The position numbers were made by a program, and so were the translations under genes. A stretch of DNA of 51,773 bases from Nitrospirales bacterium (GTDB taxonomy: Bacteria > Nitrospirota > Nitrospiria > Nitrospirales > UBA8639): assembly GCA_029261235.1 (NCBI GenBank), contig JAJDBS010000130.1, positions 1-51,773 of the forward strand, written 5' to 3'. The notes below the pieces were generated by a model. The model searched no databases and was not told the DNA's origin. It worked only from the letters and a program-made list of their open reading frames with translations. Of the stretch, positions 27,501-34,809 are shown piece after piece (position 1 is the first letter of the stretch; every line of letters begins with the position of its first letter).

Positions 27501-27668
27501 TGCCCACCGCATGCGTTGGTCATAGACCGTCATTTCCCATGCGTCAATCACTGTAGGATGGATTTGCCAATACGCTAGACTGCCTGCAGTTGCTAAGAGC
27601 GAGATTAAGACGATGACAGAAGCTTTGTTGTAAAAAATTTGTGGATATGATTGGCTTTCAAGATGCAT
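24543..27668 (-). CDS. Membrane-bound CHASE2 sensor / sigma-54 activator (AAA+ and HTH)
   Basis: 1041 residues. A transmembrane helix at 16-34 leads into an extracytoplasmic CHASE2 domain (about 35-365; WEMTVYDQRMRW, DIVLIGRDLESERQFGHGIWDR, GASVVSLDFAF). Two or three helices follow (about 367-437), then a long coiled coil (about 445-625). The AAA+ domain has Walker A GEPGTGKE (684-691), GAFTDA (730-735) in place of the usual GAFTGA loop, Walker B TIFLDEIGDL (750-759), the arginine finger FRRDLYDRL and the closing WPGNIREL. A Fis-like HTH at about 925-955 is followed by an extra 85 residues with a second helix-turn-helix-like stretch. CHASE2 usually heads kinases or cyclases; here it is joined to a DNA-binding activator. 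Probably senses an envelope signal and drives nearby sigma-54 promoters (inference). Confidence 0.93.
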   Translation of the reverse strand: MHLESQSYPQIFYNKASVIVLISLLATAGSLAYWQIHPTVIDAWEMTVYDQRMRWAEKALSHPDIVLIGRDLESERQFGHGIWDRAVFAKVITGLGQAGASVVSLDFAFVGPSPPERGGQISDQLLAKAIKDMGNVVLPLPVQLGNLSPGRQIGHERPKLDQFSNMFGAPLKVTDAKQLETASLIGSILPELFASTHRWGHIASVWDKDGVFRRVPAFLHVDNHAVPALGVAIAASYLNAQPKGVSIELGKHVTIQKANHPNSETSAPVIPVDEQNQLLVSYAGVWNDAPFTYLLFSDVLETITKDKLDELQHWVKGKIVIIFHAGAEHDKRRTPLELHAPGGFIHANVVQTILTSTFMTDISIWIKRLIVLCLTMLTAACVVYFPWRSGWISILIVMGIYVMLTQLAFSSSGKIYPLVLPLLGIVGSTGLAYAWVIWTGKQQFQHIEATLEQSQHELVRARERLAETESTVEQLEEDLQANRTEALLQETNQKQAAQNAQKFEAKLRMADIALNASQREIKQLEKDLEVSQRQFDETELHQPEAPQLQELERQKQAAETTLQITQSEVSRLENALAESRKQVVVAETNQREAVQNAQKLETKLHATETKLDTSRKEIAQRQHSRPHSQATAIKQTILTDQEHKQLQEECEKHHHICTNDSLLLSQFKDLKKVAKTHMSILILGEPGTGKELFARAVHDLSERSGDFVPTNMAAIPQHMFEAQWFGHAKGAFTDAKQDHKGFFNQAYGGTIFLDEIGDLALDMQAKLLRALETKVITPLGSTQSKTIDVRVVAATNKDLLQGVSEGWFRRDLYDRLLGFTLMLPPLRERKNDVELLAQRIVQRASQESGRENLQLSKDAVTSIKNWAWPGNIRELEKCLTLTVALTDGDEIRMQDLRMDPHAQAQNEGIATTDEEVAQDVSGDQALLQCLRQNGFDMQNTAKTVGWERSTVTQRLKGLCFQALVDHQFDRSNAANALAQGDPITARLVELKLNGYYDHLLKLMASCRTAEEAIALCRQRLKNFPDRHLHSMDTLVRHNFKP

Positions 27669-27913
27669 GATGAAAAGGTATGGCGTAATCGTTGTCTATT
27701 GAAGAGAAGACATTCAGAAAGAGACCATGAATCCTTATGGTGATTGGCTTAAAAGCCGTGAAGGAATTAATCAGTAAACAACCGACAAGTAAAACAGCAC
27801 GCGGACCCAACAGTATTGCAAGGAAAACAAGATACCTGGAGAGCTGGATTTCACCCTTTCATGTGGATTTGAAAATCGTTATCTTCCTTAGCTGATATTA
27901 ATCGTCTGATCAG

Positions 27914-29053
27914 CTATTGCTGTTCTCTTTTTAGGAATTCTTTGGCCAATATTTCACCAGTTGCTTCCCCGGCTTCTTCTAGAGCATGAAGGCTCGCACG
28001 GGATCGATCACGATGATAGCCCCGATGATTAATCGGAAGCGTCAAGATGGTATCTCCCGAACCAGTAGCAAAAACTCTGAGTACCCCTTGGGCATCGAAA
28101 AAATGTTGCTTCATCGTCGTGCTGCTAAAAGCTGTGGAAACCTGGCCGACAATGAGAAACTGAACCCCATTTTTCTTTAACTGGCTTAGAATAGATTTGT
28201 CCCCTTTAAACGCGGCGGTAAATGTGGGTCCAGTCCCAGTCTCTTCTGCCAGCCGTTGATCAAGAACGGTGAAGCCATGTTGACTCAACGTGGCTTTCAT
28301 TTGAGTGGCGAGATGAGAGGGATCCTGCCTCTTATCCAGAGATGTCTCCTGCACCCAGGCAACGACTCGACGTATGTTCATAATAGCCTCTTGCTCTTGT
28401 GTTCGCAGCAATGACTCTAGTTCTAGGCTATTAGCAACATTTCCTTTCCCTAATGGAATCGTCCCTTTCACCTTCGCAAGAATATTAAGGGCTTCATGCG
28501 AAAATTTTTGAGCCGGTTGATATTCCTCTGCTGCAAGATGATTCTTCCCTTTTTTGTACAAATCAAATGCTGCCATCACGTTATTGTGGACTTCTTCATC
28601 CTGACGCTTTCGTTCTTTGACAGCTTCCTCTTTCGGATATCGAATTAACACATGGACATCATAGCGCTCGGTCATAGAATTCTTGTCGATTCTCGTCATT
28701 TTTTTGTGATAGGAATCTATCGTCTCTGCCTTCGTGATTAACGCCTGACTTCTGGCTTTAATCGTATCCTTGATATCTTGACTATGATCAGTGGTTTCCC
28801 CCTCATATACGCTCTCTAGCGTGGTTCCAAGATATTCTGAAACTTGGCTAAAGGCATTTTGACGTGCGGCCTTTTCTCCAATTTCAAGTGTCTCTGCCCT
28901 GACGGCAGAGCCGCGGTAATAAAAATAATTAGAATCTTTCTTCATCTGAGTAACCCACTCCGGTTCAGGCTTTGATTCTTTCCACTCTATATGAGGGGCT
29001 ATTGCACAGCCATTTAGGAGTAATAAGAGTACTAAGGAAAATGTTTTTTTCAT
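27914..29053 (-). CDS. LPP20-like lipoprotein with CsgG/FlgT-like C-terminal domain
   Basis: 379 residues from ATG 29053 (GAGG 7 nt before; it places the lipobox correctly). The lipid-attachment cysteine is C16 in LLLLNGC. Residues 28-150 resemble the LPP20/FlgT N-terminal fold: PEWVTQMKKDSNYFYYRGSAVRAETLEIGEKAARQNAFSQVSEYLG. A helical middle (about 150-230) leads to a C-terminal alpha/beta part (GFTVLDQRLAEE... GVQFLIVGQVSTAFSS) similar in pattern to TolB-N/CsgG-type domains. This order recalls FlgT, an outer-membrane collar protein of flagella, but no flagellar gene is nearby. Last gene of the seven-gene operon. Probably outer-membrane attached. Confidence 0.8.
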   Translation of the reverse strand: MKKTFSLVLLLLLNGCAIAPHIEWKESKPEPEWVTQMKKDSNYFYYRGSAVRAETLEIGEKAARQNAFSQVSEYLGTTLESVYEGETTDHSQDIKDTIKARSQALITKAETIDSYHKKMTRIDKNSMTERYDVHVLIRYPKEEAVKERKRQDEEVHNNVMAAFDLYKKGKNHLAAEEYQPAQKFSHEALNILAKVKGTIPLGKGNVANSLELESLLRTQEQEAIMNIRRVVAWVQETSLDKRQDPSHLATQMKATLSQHGFTVLDQRLAEETGTGPTFTAAFKGDKSILSQLKKNGVQFLIVGQVSTAFSSTTMKQHFFDAQGVLRVFATGSGDTILTLPINHRGYHRDRSRASLHALEEAGEATGEILAKEFLKREQQ

Positions 29054-29149
29054 TCGTTGGCCTCTTGAAATATTACCGGCTGTAAACATTTCCCAACGAC
29101 TTGGCATCCACACCTTTCCTCTTTAGGAGGCTTTGGACCAGTTGAATGT

Positions 29150-30238
29150 TCATTGATTTTCTTTCTGCATACATTTGATTATTTGCCTCATTCTCGCAGC
29201 TTTAAGTTCCCCTGGTGCCTGATTTTCTGACAACGATAAAAGTCTATCCGCTTCCTGATATTCCCCGTCGTATCCTTGTACAACACCAAAATTGAAATAC
29301 GCTTTTGCAAGTGCTATTTCCTTAACGTCCGGATTGCCTTCGGCCTTTGAAATGATACGAGCAAAAATTTTCTTGGTTTCTTCCAATGACCCAGCTTGGG
29401 CCTCAAGAATTCCACGTTTTAGTCCTGGTAAATCTCCATCTTCATATAGGATTACCCTGTGGTTTTCTTGGGTAGAAATAATAGCCTTGGCCATATCGTG
29501 AACGATGGATTTGAGGTTTTTCTCGTGTAAATCATTTTCATTGATGGGGTCTGGCTCTCCTTGAGTACTCTCCGTCTTTTTCTCCATCTTAGCTGCAAGA
29601 TGCTTTACTTGAATTTGTTCTCCGGTTTCTACTCTAATAATACTAATGTCTCCGGTAATGTTTGCGTTCCCGGTGCGGAAATTTTTTGTGCAGGGACGAG
29701 TTTTGATTTTGCCCTTTACTGTTGTTGTCGTGCAGGTAGCCTGTTGGCTAGATGTTGCTTCCGAATAGACTTTATTCACCTTCCCGACCACCAATACAGT
29801 TGCGGGCAGGAGCTTACCTAATTTTGCTCGGGCTTTAGACTCGAAAATATCTTTCTGTGTCAATCCTTGCTCGTTTAATATGGTGTCCAATTGTGAACGA
29901 TCGACTACTGACAAGTTGCCACCCTTCACAATTTTTTCTTTCAAGGCAGTGCTGAACTCTTCCCCGAAATTCCCCTCAAGTTGAGTAAATGCCACACTCT
30001 TATATGTAGTCAAATCAATTTCGGCAGGATGGGTCACTGAAATTTCAATTGGAGTTGGTCGATCTAATAAAGAACAAGATGGTCCCCAAGGGTCTTTTCC
30101 TCTTAGATCATCACAAGAGTACGATTCATTATTAGATCCGTTGAAACATTTGGTCAGTGTGTCACCTAATTTTCCGGCTCCACAAGCTGGTAAGAATATC
30201 AAAAAAATAAGAATCGAAATCTTTTGTAAGTTCAACAT
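29150..30238 (-). CDS. CsgG-like outer-membrane lipoprotein with helical tail
   Basis: 362 residues. Lipobox LIFLPAC with C19 as the lipidated residue. Residues 65-265 follow the CsgG pattern: YKSVAFTQLEGNFGEEFSTALKEKIV, then LSVVDRSQLDTILNEQGLTQKDIFESKARAKLGKLLPATVLVVGKV, a variable cysteine-bearing loop, and ANITGDISIIRVETGEQI. CsgG forms the secretion pore for curli; relatives assemble other surface structures. The last 90 residues are TPR-like helices (KAYFNFGVVQGYDGEYQEADRLLSLSE), not present in CsgG itself. Strong ribosome binding site AAGGAG. Sits in the lipoprotein operon between the secreted unknown and the FlgT-like gene. Confidence 0.85.
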   Translation of the reverse strand: MLNLQKISILIFLIFLPACGAGKLGDTLTKCFNGSNNESYSCDDLRGKDPWGPSCSLLDRPTPIEISVTHPAEIDLTTYKSVAFTQLEGNFGEEFSTALKEKIVKGGNLSVVDRSQLDTILNEQGLTQKDIFESKARAKLGKLLPATVLVVGKVNKVYSEATSSQQATCTTTTVKGKIKTRPCTKNFRTGNANITGDISIIRVETGEQIQVKHLAAKMEKKTESTQGEPDPINENDLHEKNLKSIVHDMAKAIISTQENHRVILYEDGDLPGLKRGILEAQAGSLEETKKIFARIISKAEGNPDVKEIALAKAYFNFGVVQGYDGEYQEADRLLSLSENQAPGELKAARMRQIIKCMQKENQ

Positions 30239-30333
30239 TTTTTTCTCCTTGCTTTTTTAAAAAACTAAATACCAAAAAATATGAAAAGGCGTTTTTTGCT
30301 AAATTCGTCTGGCTAGAGAGCTCAAGAAAACGA

Positions 30334-30957
30334 TCAGCATCGTGCTCCTAATGATCCCAACATGTCTGGTGCTTCACAAGGTCTGGTGGGCGTGAGTGGA
30401 CGACTGATAGGAGCGAGGTCATCAATGCGTGTCCCTAGAACTTTAAGTCCTTGTGCGATTGATTTCCCCCCGCCCTTCGGTTGTTGCTCCCGACCTTGGC
30501 TTGGAAGCATATTGTCGAGTTCAGCAAAGGCATCATTGGCTCGTCCTCTGGTTGCTTTAAGCATTTGCTGCTCATATCTTTGAGCTTCTTGATGAATCGT
30601 TTCGATTTCTTTGACGCGTTGGGCATATTGTTCCGCGCTTACCATCCCCGCGTTGTAACGCGTGCACACTTCTACATATCGTGCAATCAGGCCTTGTACG
30701 ACCTTGTCCCACGCAATGCCCTGTTCATAGGAGAGGGTTACCTCAGGTCCCGCACTCAGTAGTAAATTGCCCACGCTAAAGCCCGCAGTGACTCCGTACT
30801 TTTCTCTCTCATAGACTTCACAATCTAACTGTTCATCAGGAGGGGAGGCACCAAAGGCCACTTGCGCCATAAAAGCCATGCTTCCAAGAATAAGGAAAAG
30901 TGCGCTTGCGCATTTCGTGGGATAACCAGCGGGAATCATCGGTGTATTTAGTTTCAT
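30334..30957 (-). CDS. Exported protein of unknown function
   Basis: 207 residues from ATG 30957, which comes one base after the protease stop codon (TAA C ATG), so translation is probably coupled. A signal peptide (about residues 15-36, SALFLILGSMAFMAQVAFGA) precedes a helical domain with paired cysteines (C45, C97 region and two near the end). EQLDCEVYEREKYGVTAGFSVGNLLLSAGPEV and VEVCTRYNAGMVSAEQYAQRVKEIETIHQEAQRYEQQML suggest a small glycine-rich hydrophobic stretch followed by a coiled coil. Not recognised. Its place in the operon argues for a periplasmic partner of the CsgG-like protein. Confidence 0.78.
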   Translation of the reverse strand: MKLNTPMIPAGYPTKCASALFLILGSMAFMAQVAFGASPPDEQLDCEVYEREKYGVTAGFSVGNLLLSAGPEVTLSYEQGIAWDKVVQGLIARYVEVCTRYNAGMVSAEQYAQRVKEIETIHQEAQRYEQQMLKATRGRANDAFAELDNMLPSQGREQQPKGGGKSIAQGLKVLGTRIDDLAPISRPLTPTRPCEAPDMLGSLGARC

Positions 30958-30958
30958 G

Positions 30959-31960
30959 TTATTTCCGTCGATGTCGGTCAATGAGGCTTCGCATCTCATC
31001 GGCATCATTATCAAGTTCCTGCTCTAACTTCGCATGCCATTCGAGGACCTCTTCCTGGTCGTAAGGGTGAGGTTTGGTAAGCAGCCTTGGGCCTTTTTTT
31101 ACTGACGTCTTTGAGGGTTGGGCAATAGGTTTTTTCTTGGGTTCTCTCGGAGCTTCTTCTCGAATTTCAGGCTGTGAGTTCTCTTTCGGTTGACGCGCCA
31201 TTTTCTTTGTTGATGGCGCAAACGATAATCCGATTCCCTGTTTCCGCACCCATTGTTGTACCACCGTTGATTTAATGGAAAAGTTAATGTCCGTGATGAC
31301 AAAACCGTCTTTAGCCATGCGAGCGACTAGCACATTGACTCCGATTAAATGGCCGAGACTGTTTACCAGCGGTCCACCGGAATTTCCTCGATTGAGGCTG
31401 GCATCGGTCTGAAAGAGATTCCATCCCTCACGATCATTGAAGTCTTCAAATTCCGCGCTTACCACCCCTGTGGTCAATGACCAAAGGCCCCCTTGCTCAG
31501 GATGTCCTATGGCTGCGACATTCTCTCCAATAACGACATGATTGGGATTTCCAAGTTGCATGACGGGGAGATGATCGGGAGGATCAATGATTCTCAATAA
31601 TGCTAAATCAAACTTCTGATTGATCGCGATGAGTTCGGCATTATACTGCTTTGCTAAATCATTTTGCGGTTTCCCAATAATACGATCTGGCTTAAGAAAC
31701 ACGCGCAATTTAGAATAGGTCTTTTTTTGTTTGCTATCCGTGACGACATGGGCGTTGGTGAGGATCGTCCCTCTTCGATCAATGATCGAGCCAGTTCCTG
31801 AACTTCCACCTTTTCCCCGCCCCTTATTCAAAGCCATCACGTAGACAACAGAGGTTGCTTTTTCTGCGTAGACTTCATGCCAGCTCTCTGCCCATGACTG
31901 CTCCGTCGGAATCAGCAGCACCAGGAAGAGGGTGAGCGGAGCCCATTTTATCTTTTTCAT
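30959..31960 (-). CDS. Periplasmic trypsin-like (HtrA-type) serine protease without PDZ
   Basis: 333 residues. Signal peptide at 1-24. The protease domain has the complete triad: H71 in LTNAHVV, D118 in FDLALL and S194 in GNSGGPL; it begins GSGTGSIID-like (GSSGTGSIIDRRG). It matches the chymotrypsin fold of DegP/HtrA proteins. Instead of PDZ domains the C-terminus has a basic, proline-rich linker (KENSQPEIREEAPREPKKK) and a final acidic helix (EEVLEWHAKLEQELDNDADE). It may process or quality-control other exported products of the operon. Clear gene start; the next gene follows after one base. Confidence 0.92.
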   Translation of the reverse strand: MKKIKWAPLTLFLVLLIPTEQSWAESWHEVYAEKATSVVYVMALNKGRGKGGSSGTGSIIDRRGTILTNAHVVTDSKQKKTYSKLRVFLKPDRIIGKPQNDLAKQYNAELIAINQKFDLALLRIIDPPDHLPVMQLGNPNHVVIGENVAAIGHPEQGGLWSLTTGVVSAEFEDFNDREGWNLFQTDASLNRGNSGGPLVNSLGHLIGVNVLVARMAKDGFVITDINFSIKSTVVQQWVRKQGIGLSFAPSTKKMARQPKENSQPEIREEAPREPKKKPIAQPSKTSVKKGPRLLTKPHPYDQEEVLEWHAKLEQELDNDADEMRSLIDRHRRK

Positions 31961-32007
31961 TACCTATATCTCCTCAAGGCCGATTGACATTTTCATGTCA
32001 TGAACGT

Positions 32008-32517
32008 TTATGCCACAATAAAGGTGACACTCAATTCCGTGGGATTGCCTTTTGTATCTTCAATGTAAAATATGATCGTATGTTCCCCGGATGGGAGTGG
32101 GGCGTCGGGAATACGAATTCCCTTGTCCGAACAAAACGGTTTCACACGATCAGTAATGTCGATATTGATGAATTTTTCAACTTCCACGATCAAACTATCC
32201 AGATTAATCTTTGCTAACCGCTCCTGGAAATTGATGACAACCTCCACTGGTGACCCAATGGGTTTATCCGCGTCAGGCTTTACCACCTCAACAATTGGCC
32301 CAATATTCATCATTTCACGACCGATTTCACTAAACGGGTCGGTTGCCGACGTATCAGTATCTGACACTGCAGACTTCATCGCGGCTTCTTGGGGTGTGAT
32401 GAGCCAAAAATCTTGATTCGACACGGCACCAAATGCCGCAGTTGATATCAAGATCGTGAAGCTGATGGTTATGGCATAGACCATGTACCGAAGTTTTATA
32501 GGGGGATGAATTTTCAT
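32008..32517 (-). CDS. Secreted beta-rich protein, unknown function
   Basis: 169 residues from ATG 32517, chosen because it begins with a good signal peptide (KLRYMVYAITISFTILISTAAFGA). The mature region has two parts: a linker rich in D, S and T, then about 100 residues of alternating strands ending in GEHTIIFYIEDTKGNPTELSVTFIVA, the look of an immunoglobulin-like beta sandwich such as those in bacterial surface proteins. An alternative start at 32607 overlaps the upstream stop in the coupling pattern ATGA and would add 30 residues before the signal. Two cysteine-poor strands suggest no metal site. Function not recognised. Confidence 0.75.
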   Translation of the reverse strand: MKIHPPIKLRYMVYAITISFTILISTAAFGAVSNQDFWLITPQEAAMKSAVSDTDTSATDPFSEIGREMMNIGPIVEVVKPDADKPIGSPVEVVINFQERLAKINLDSLIVEVEKFINIDITDRVKPFCSDKGIRIPDAPLPSGEHTIIFYIEDTKGNPTELSVTFIVA

Positions 32518-32603
32518 GAAATAGTGTTTCTTATTGAATGGACAGGCCCTCAATTTCAGAGGAATGTTGACTCTTAACAATCGTGGGCCATTTTTTTCTT
32601 TGC

Positions 32604-33071
32604 TCATAACGGTGTACAGATTAACGTATACACTGTCCCTGTTGTTCCGCGCGCTGGATACCCACCGGAATTGATCCACCGACTTTTCACTTCAGCCAAC
32701 TCCAAAATTTCGTCGCTTGATAATGCGACCGCATCCTCAATCTCGACATCCGCGTAGTTCGCCGATCCTCCATGTTCTTGAATAAGCATTTGCGATTTGA
32801 CTTGAGATCGTAATGACCGACCAAGTTCACTCAGCGCTTGCGTTTTGCTATTCACGATTGCATCTTCTGGATAATATGTGGGGCCACTGACACCCATGGC
32901 ACACAACTTGTTTTTTTCCTGAGAAATATTCATCAGCCAAGCTGGAGGAGGATCATCGCGCGCTGACTCTATTGCAGCTCCTCCTCCACAACCGGTACTT
33001 ACGAGCCAACCGACCATTAACATCTGTTTGAATACTATTCCTATTGAATATTTATATGGTCGACGTCTCAT
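32604..33071 (-). CDS. LPP20-family lipoprotein
   Basis: 155 residues. Lipobox VSTGC with C28 lipidated. The mature part starts PPPAWLMNISQEKNKLCAMGVSGPTYYPEDAIVNSKTQALSELGRSL, the typical LPP20 opening (P-x-W, then a glycine-containing strand and a long helix with repeated alanines). The rest is a short alpha/beta domain ending in a strand with TVYTLICTPL. No strong ribosome binding site is seen, but the gene starts 33 nt after the first lipoprotein and is probably coupled. Its stop overlaps a possible start of the next gene (ATGA). Confidence 0.83.
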   Translation of the reverse strand: MRRRPYKYSIGIVFKQMLMVGWLVSTGCGGGAAIESARDDPPPAWLMNISQEKNKLCAMGVSGPTYYPEDAIVNSKTQALSELGRSLRSQVKSQMLIQEHGGSANYADVEIEDAVALSSDEILELAEVKSRWINSGGYPARGTTGTVYTLICTPL

Positions 33072-33104
33072 TTTTCACATGGCCGCATTCTTATTTAAGT
33101 GATT

Positions 33105-33722
33105 TTATTGTTTATCAAGTTCGCCCTGAAGCTCATCAAAGGCCTTTTTGGAATTTTGTTCTACTCGTTTTCGTACTTTCTCCGACAGTTCCTTATACTC
33201 CGCCTTGCCACTCTCATAATTCCTTACCTTTTCTAAAAAGGAGTCTAAGTCCAATCTGGCAAGGGCATACGCCTCATTTCGTTCAGGATGTTCCCAATAT
33301 TCTTCAATGGTCACACCTTGAAGCGTTGCATCCGTTACTTCCTTCAATGTATCTGTCACGGCTTGTTCTTCGCTATGGGCATCTCCATCACCTGCTGTGA
33401 TATCAGCCATATATTGTTTGTTTAACGCTGCGACGTAGACTTTGAACTGACTCGCAATCTCTCGTCTCGCCTGCGCTTGTGCGCTCTTTCTCATTAATGA
33501 TGGATTTCTGACCCTTCCGGCACTACCCACCCCATAGAATGCTCTCTTGTCTCCACTAAAAACCTTGCCACCTTTGACAAGCCATTCAGGTCCATCACCA
33601 TCATTTACCAACTGATTGAGTGTGCGTGGCCTTCCAGTATCTTGTGATGCACAGCCACTGAGCAGCAGGCCGGCACCCAAAATGACGATGATCGCAACCT
33701 TTGTAATTTTTGAGATGATCAT
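33105..33722 (-). CDS. LPP20-family lipoprotein, first gene of the operon
   Basis: 205 residues from ATG 33722, preceded by GGAGAG. The signal ends in the lipobox LLLSGC, with the lipidated cysteine at about residue 24. The LPP20-type domain begins PEWLVKGGKVFSGDKRAFYGVGSAGRVRNPSLMRKSAQAQARREIASQF and runs to about residue 155 (EAYALARLDLDSF). A C-terminal coiled coil follows (KAEYKELSEKVRKRVEQNSKKAFDEL). It is the promoter-proximal gene, and a sigma-54-like site lies about 97-111 nt upstream. Frames extending further 5' have no ribosome binding site. Confidence 0.87.
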   Translation of the reverse strand: MIISKITKVAIIVILGAGLLLSGCASQDTGRPRTLNQLVNDGDGPEWLVKGGKVFSGDKRAFYGVGSAGRVRNPSLMRKSAQAQARREIASQFKVYVAALNKQYMADITAGDGDAHSEEQAVTDTLKEVTDATLQGVTIEEYWEHPERNEAYALARLDLDSFLEKVRNYESGKAEYKELSEKVRKRVEQNSKKAFDELQGELDKQ

Positions 33723-33818
33723 GACTCTCTCCTTATTCCGAAAAAGATAATAGATTGTTAAATGTTTCAGACCGGATATCGTTAGTCCAAAAAACGATCG
33801 ATTTAGAAAGTGTATTGT

Positions 33819-33833
33819 GCAAAGGGTAGACCA
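33819..33833 (-). promoter_or_regulatory. Candidate sigma-54 promoter of the lipoprotein operon
   Basis: On the minus strand TGG, eight bases, TTGCA, with the required GG-N10-GC spacing. The -24 box is TGGTC, one change from TGGCA. The predicted start point is near 33808, about 86 nt before the first gene's ATG at 33722. Confidence 0.5.
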
Positions 33834-34090
33834 CATCGTTGCACCCCACATATTTATTCTCTAGCTCTCAAGCATTAGGATCAGAATTCATATTTCAATA
33901 ATTACTTGGCGACTTTCAATTGAGCCATGAACATTCATTCTGGCCTTTTTATCAAGGAAAATGTGCATTTGCGTTCCTGGTCCTTGTGTGAATGAAGATC
34001 GGTTGTCCTAGAAAACCTATTGGGCGTAATTGATGCCAATTGTTCTTAGTGGCTGGATTTCATTATTGAGCACAGTTAAAGGACCAAACC

Positions 34091-34114
34091 CTCATGCGGG
34101 GTCTAACCAGCATG
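34091..34114. repeat. Short REP-like palindrome, copy 3 (degenerate)
   Basis: CTCATGCGGGGTCTAACCAG followed by CATG. The left arm equals that of copy 1 at 22661, while the right arm is changed, so the hairpin is weakened. Confidence 0.45.
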
Positions 34115-34809
34115 GCCTCAAATTTTATCTAGCATCAATCTTGAGTTTCTAGATTTGAGTTCGAGTAATCTACCGTAAATGTGTTAAAGGTCAAGCAATT
34201 TTTTGTGTTTTCTCTGCTCGATGGTTAAGCAGTTAGACGTACATGAAATTGCGTGCGTAACACTATCAGGTTTTGTGAAGGTAGGGTCTATACCTGATTC
34301 AAGGTATTATGAGCATAAGCGGAGTGTCGCCTACGCCTTAGACTCCCTTTTCTGAAAATTTCATATTTTGGAGCTTTTGCGGCGGCTTAAGAGCGCTTCG
34401 ACTTTACCAATTCAGGCCTCTGGAGAGTTAGTTGTCGTATAGCGCCCGTTCGTTATCGCTGAGACTTTGCTCCCGTCCCGCTCTCATACACCTACCGACC
34501 CAGGTTTTAGGATTAAGAAGCGCTTGGGGTTTAAGTAGGGCCATGTTTTGGAGGGGGTTTTCATGAAAACCTCTATGATATGTTCAATCTGCGCCCCTGC
34601 TCTCGGGGAAATCAGAAAAGATTAAATCTTAATCGCCGATAATATGCTCAAAGCTTGGAGTCGAAACTTCCAATAATCATTGAGTCTTATCACTATCTGA
34701 AAATCAAACCTTTTGGGACAAATGGCAGGAGCCTTTTACGGGCTTTTTAACAGGTCGAGAGAAGGGTTTCTCTTCTGAAACAGAATTTTTTGCAAAGCGC
34801 TTGGATTGT

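Larger units (their letters stand above)
33723..34809. other. 1.09-kb gene-free region with hairpins and a degenerate REP
   Basis: No supported gene on either strand. The right-hand tenth holds the sigma-54-like site of the lipoprotein operon. A degenerate copy of the short palindrome lies at 34091-34114. At 34556-34571 GGTTTTC-AT-GAAAACC is a perfect inverted repeat. Between 34380 and 34620 the composition is more G+C-rich, with several short complementary stretches, but no known RNA family could be recognised. It may be the remains of a lost gene or an unrecognised RNA. Confidence 0.45.

Noticed and set aside
34320..34620. Possible structured RNA (tmRNA, RNase P RNA or 6S RNA considered)
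   Set aside because: None of the conserved ends or core motifs of those RNAs is present; left as unexplained sequence.
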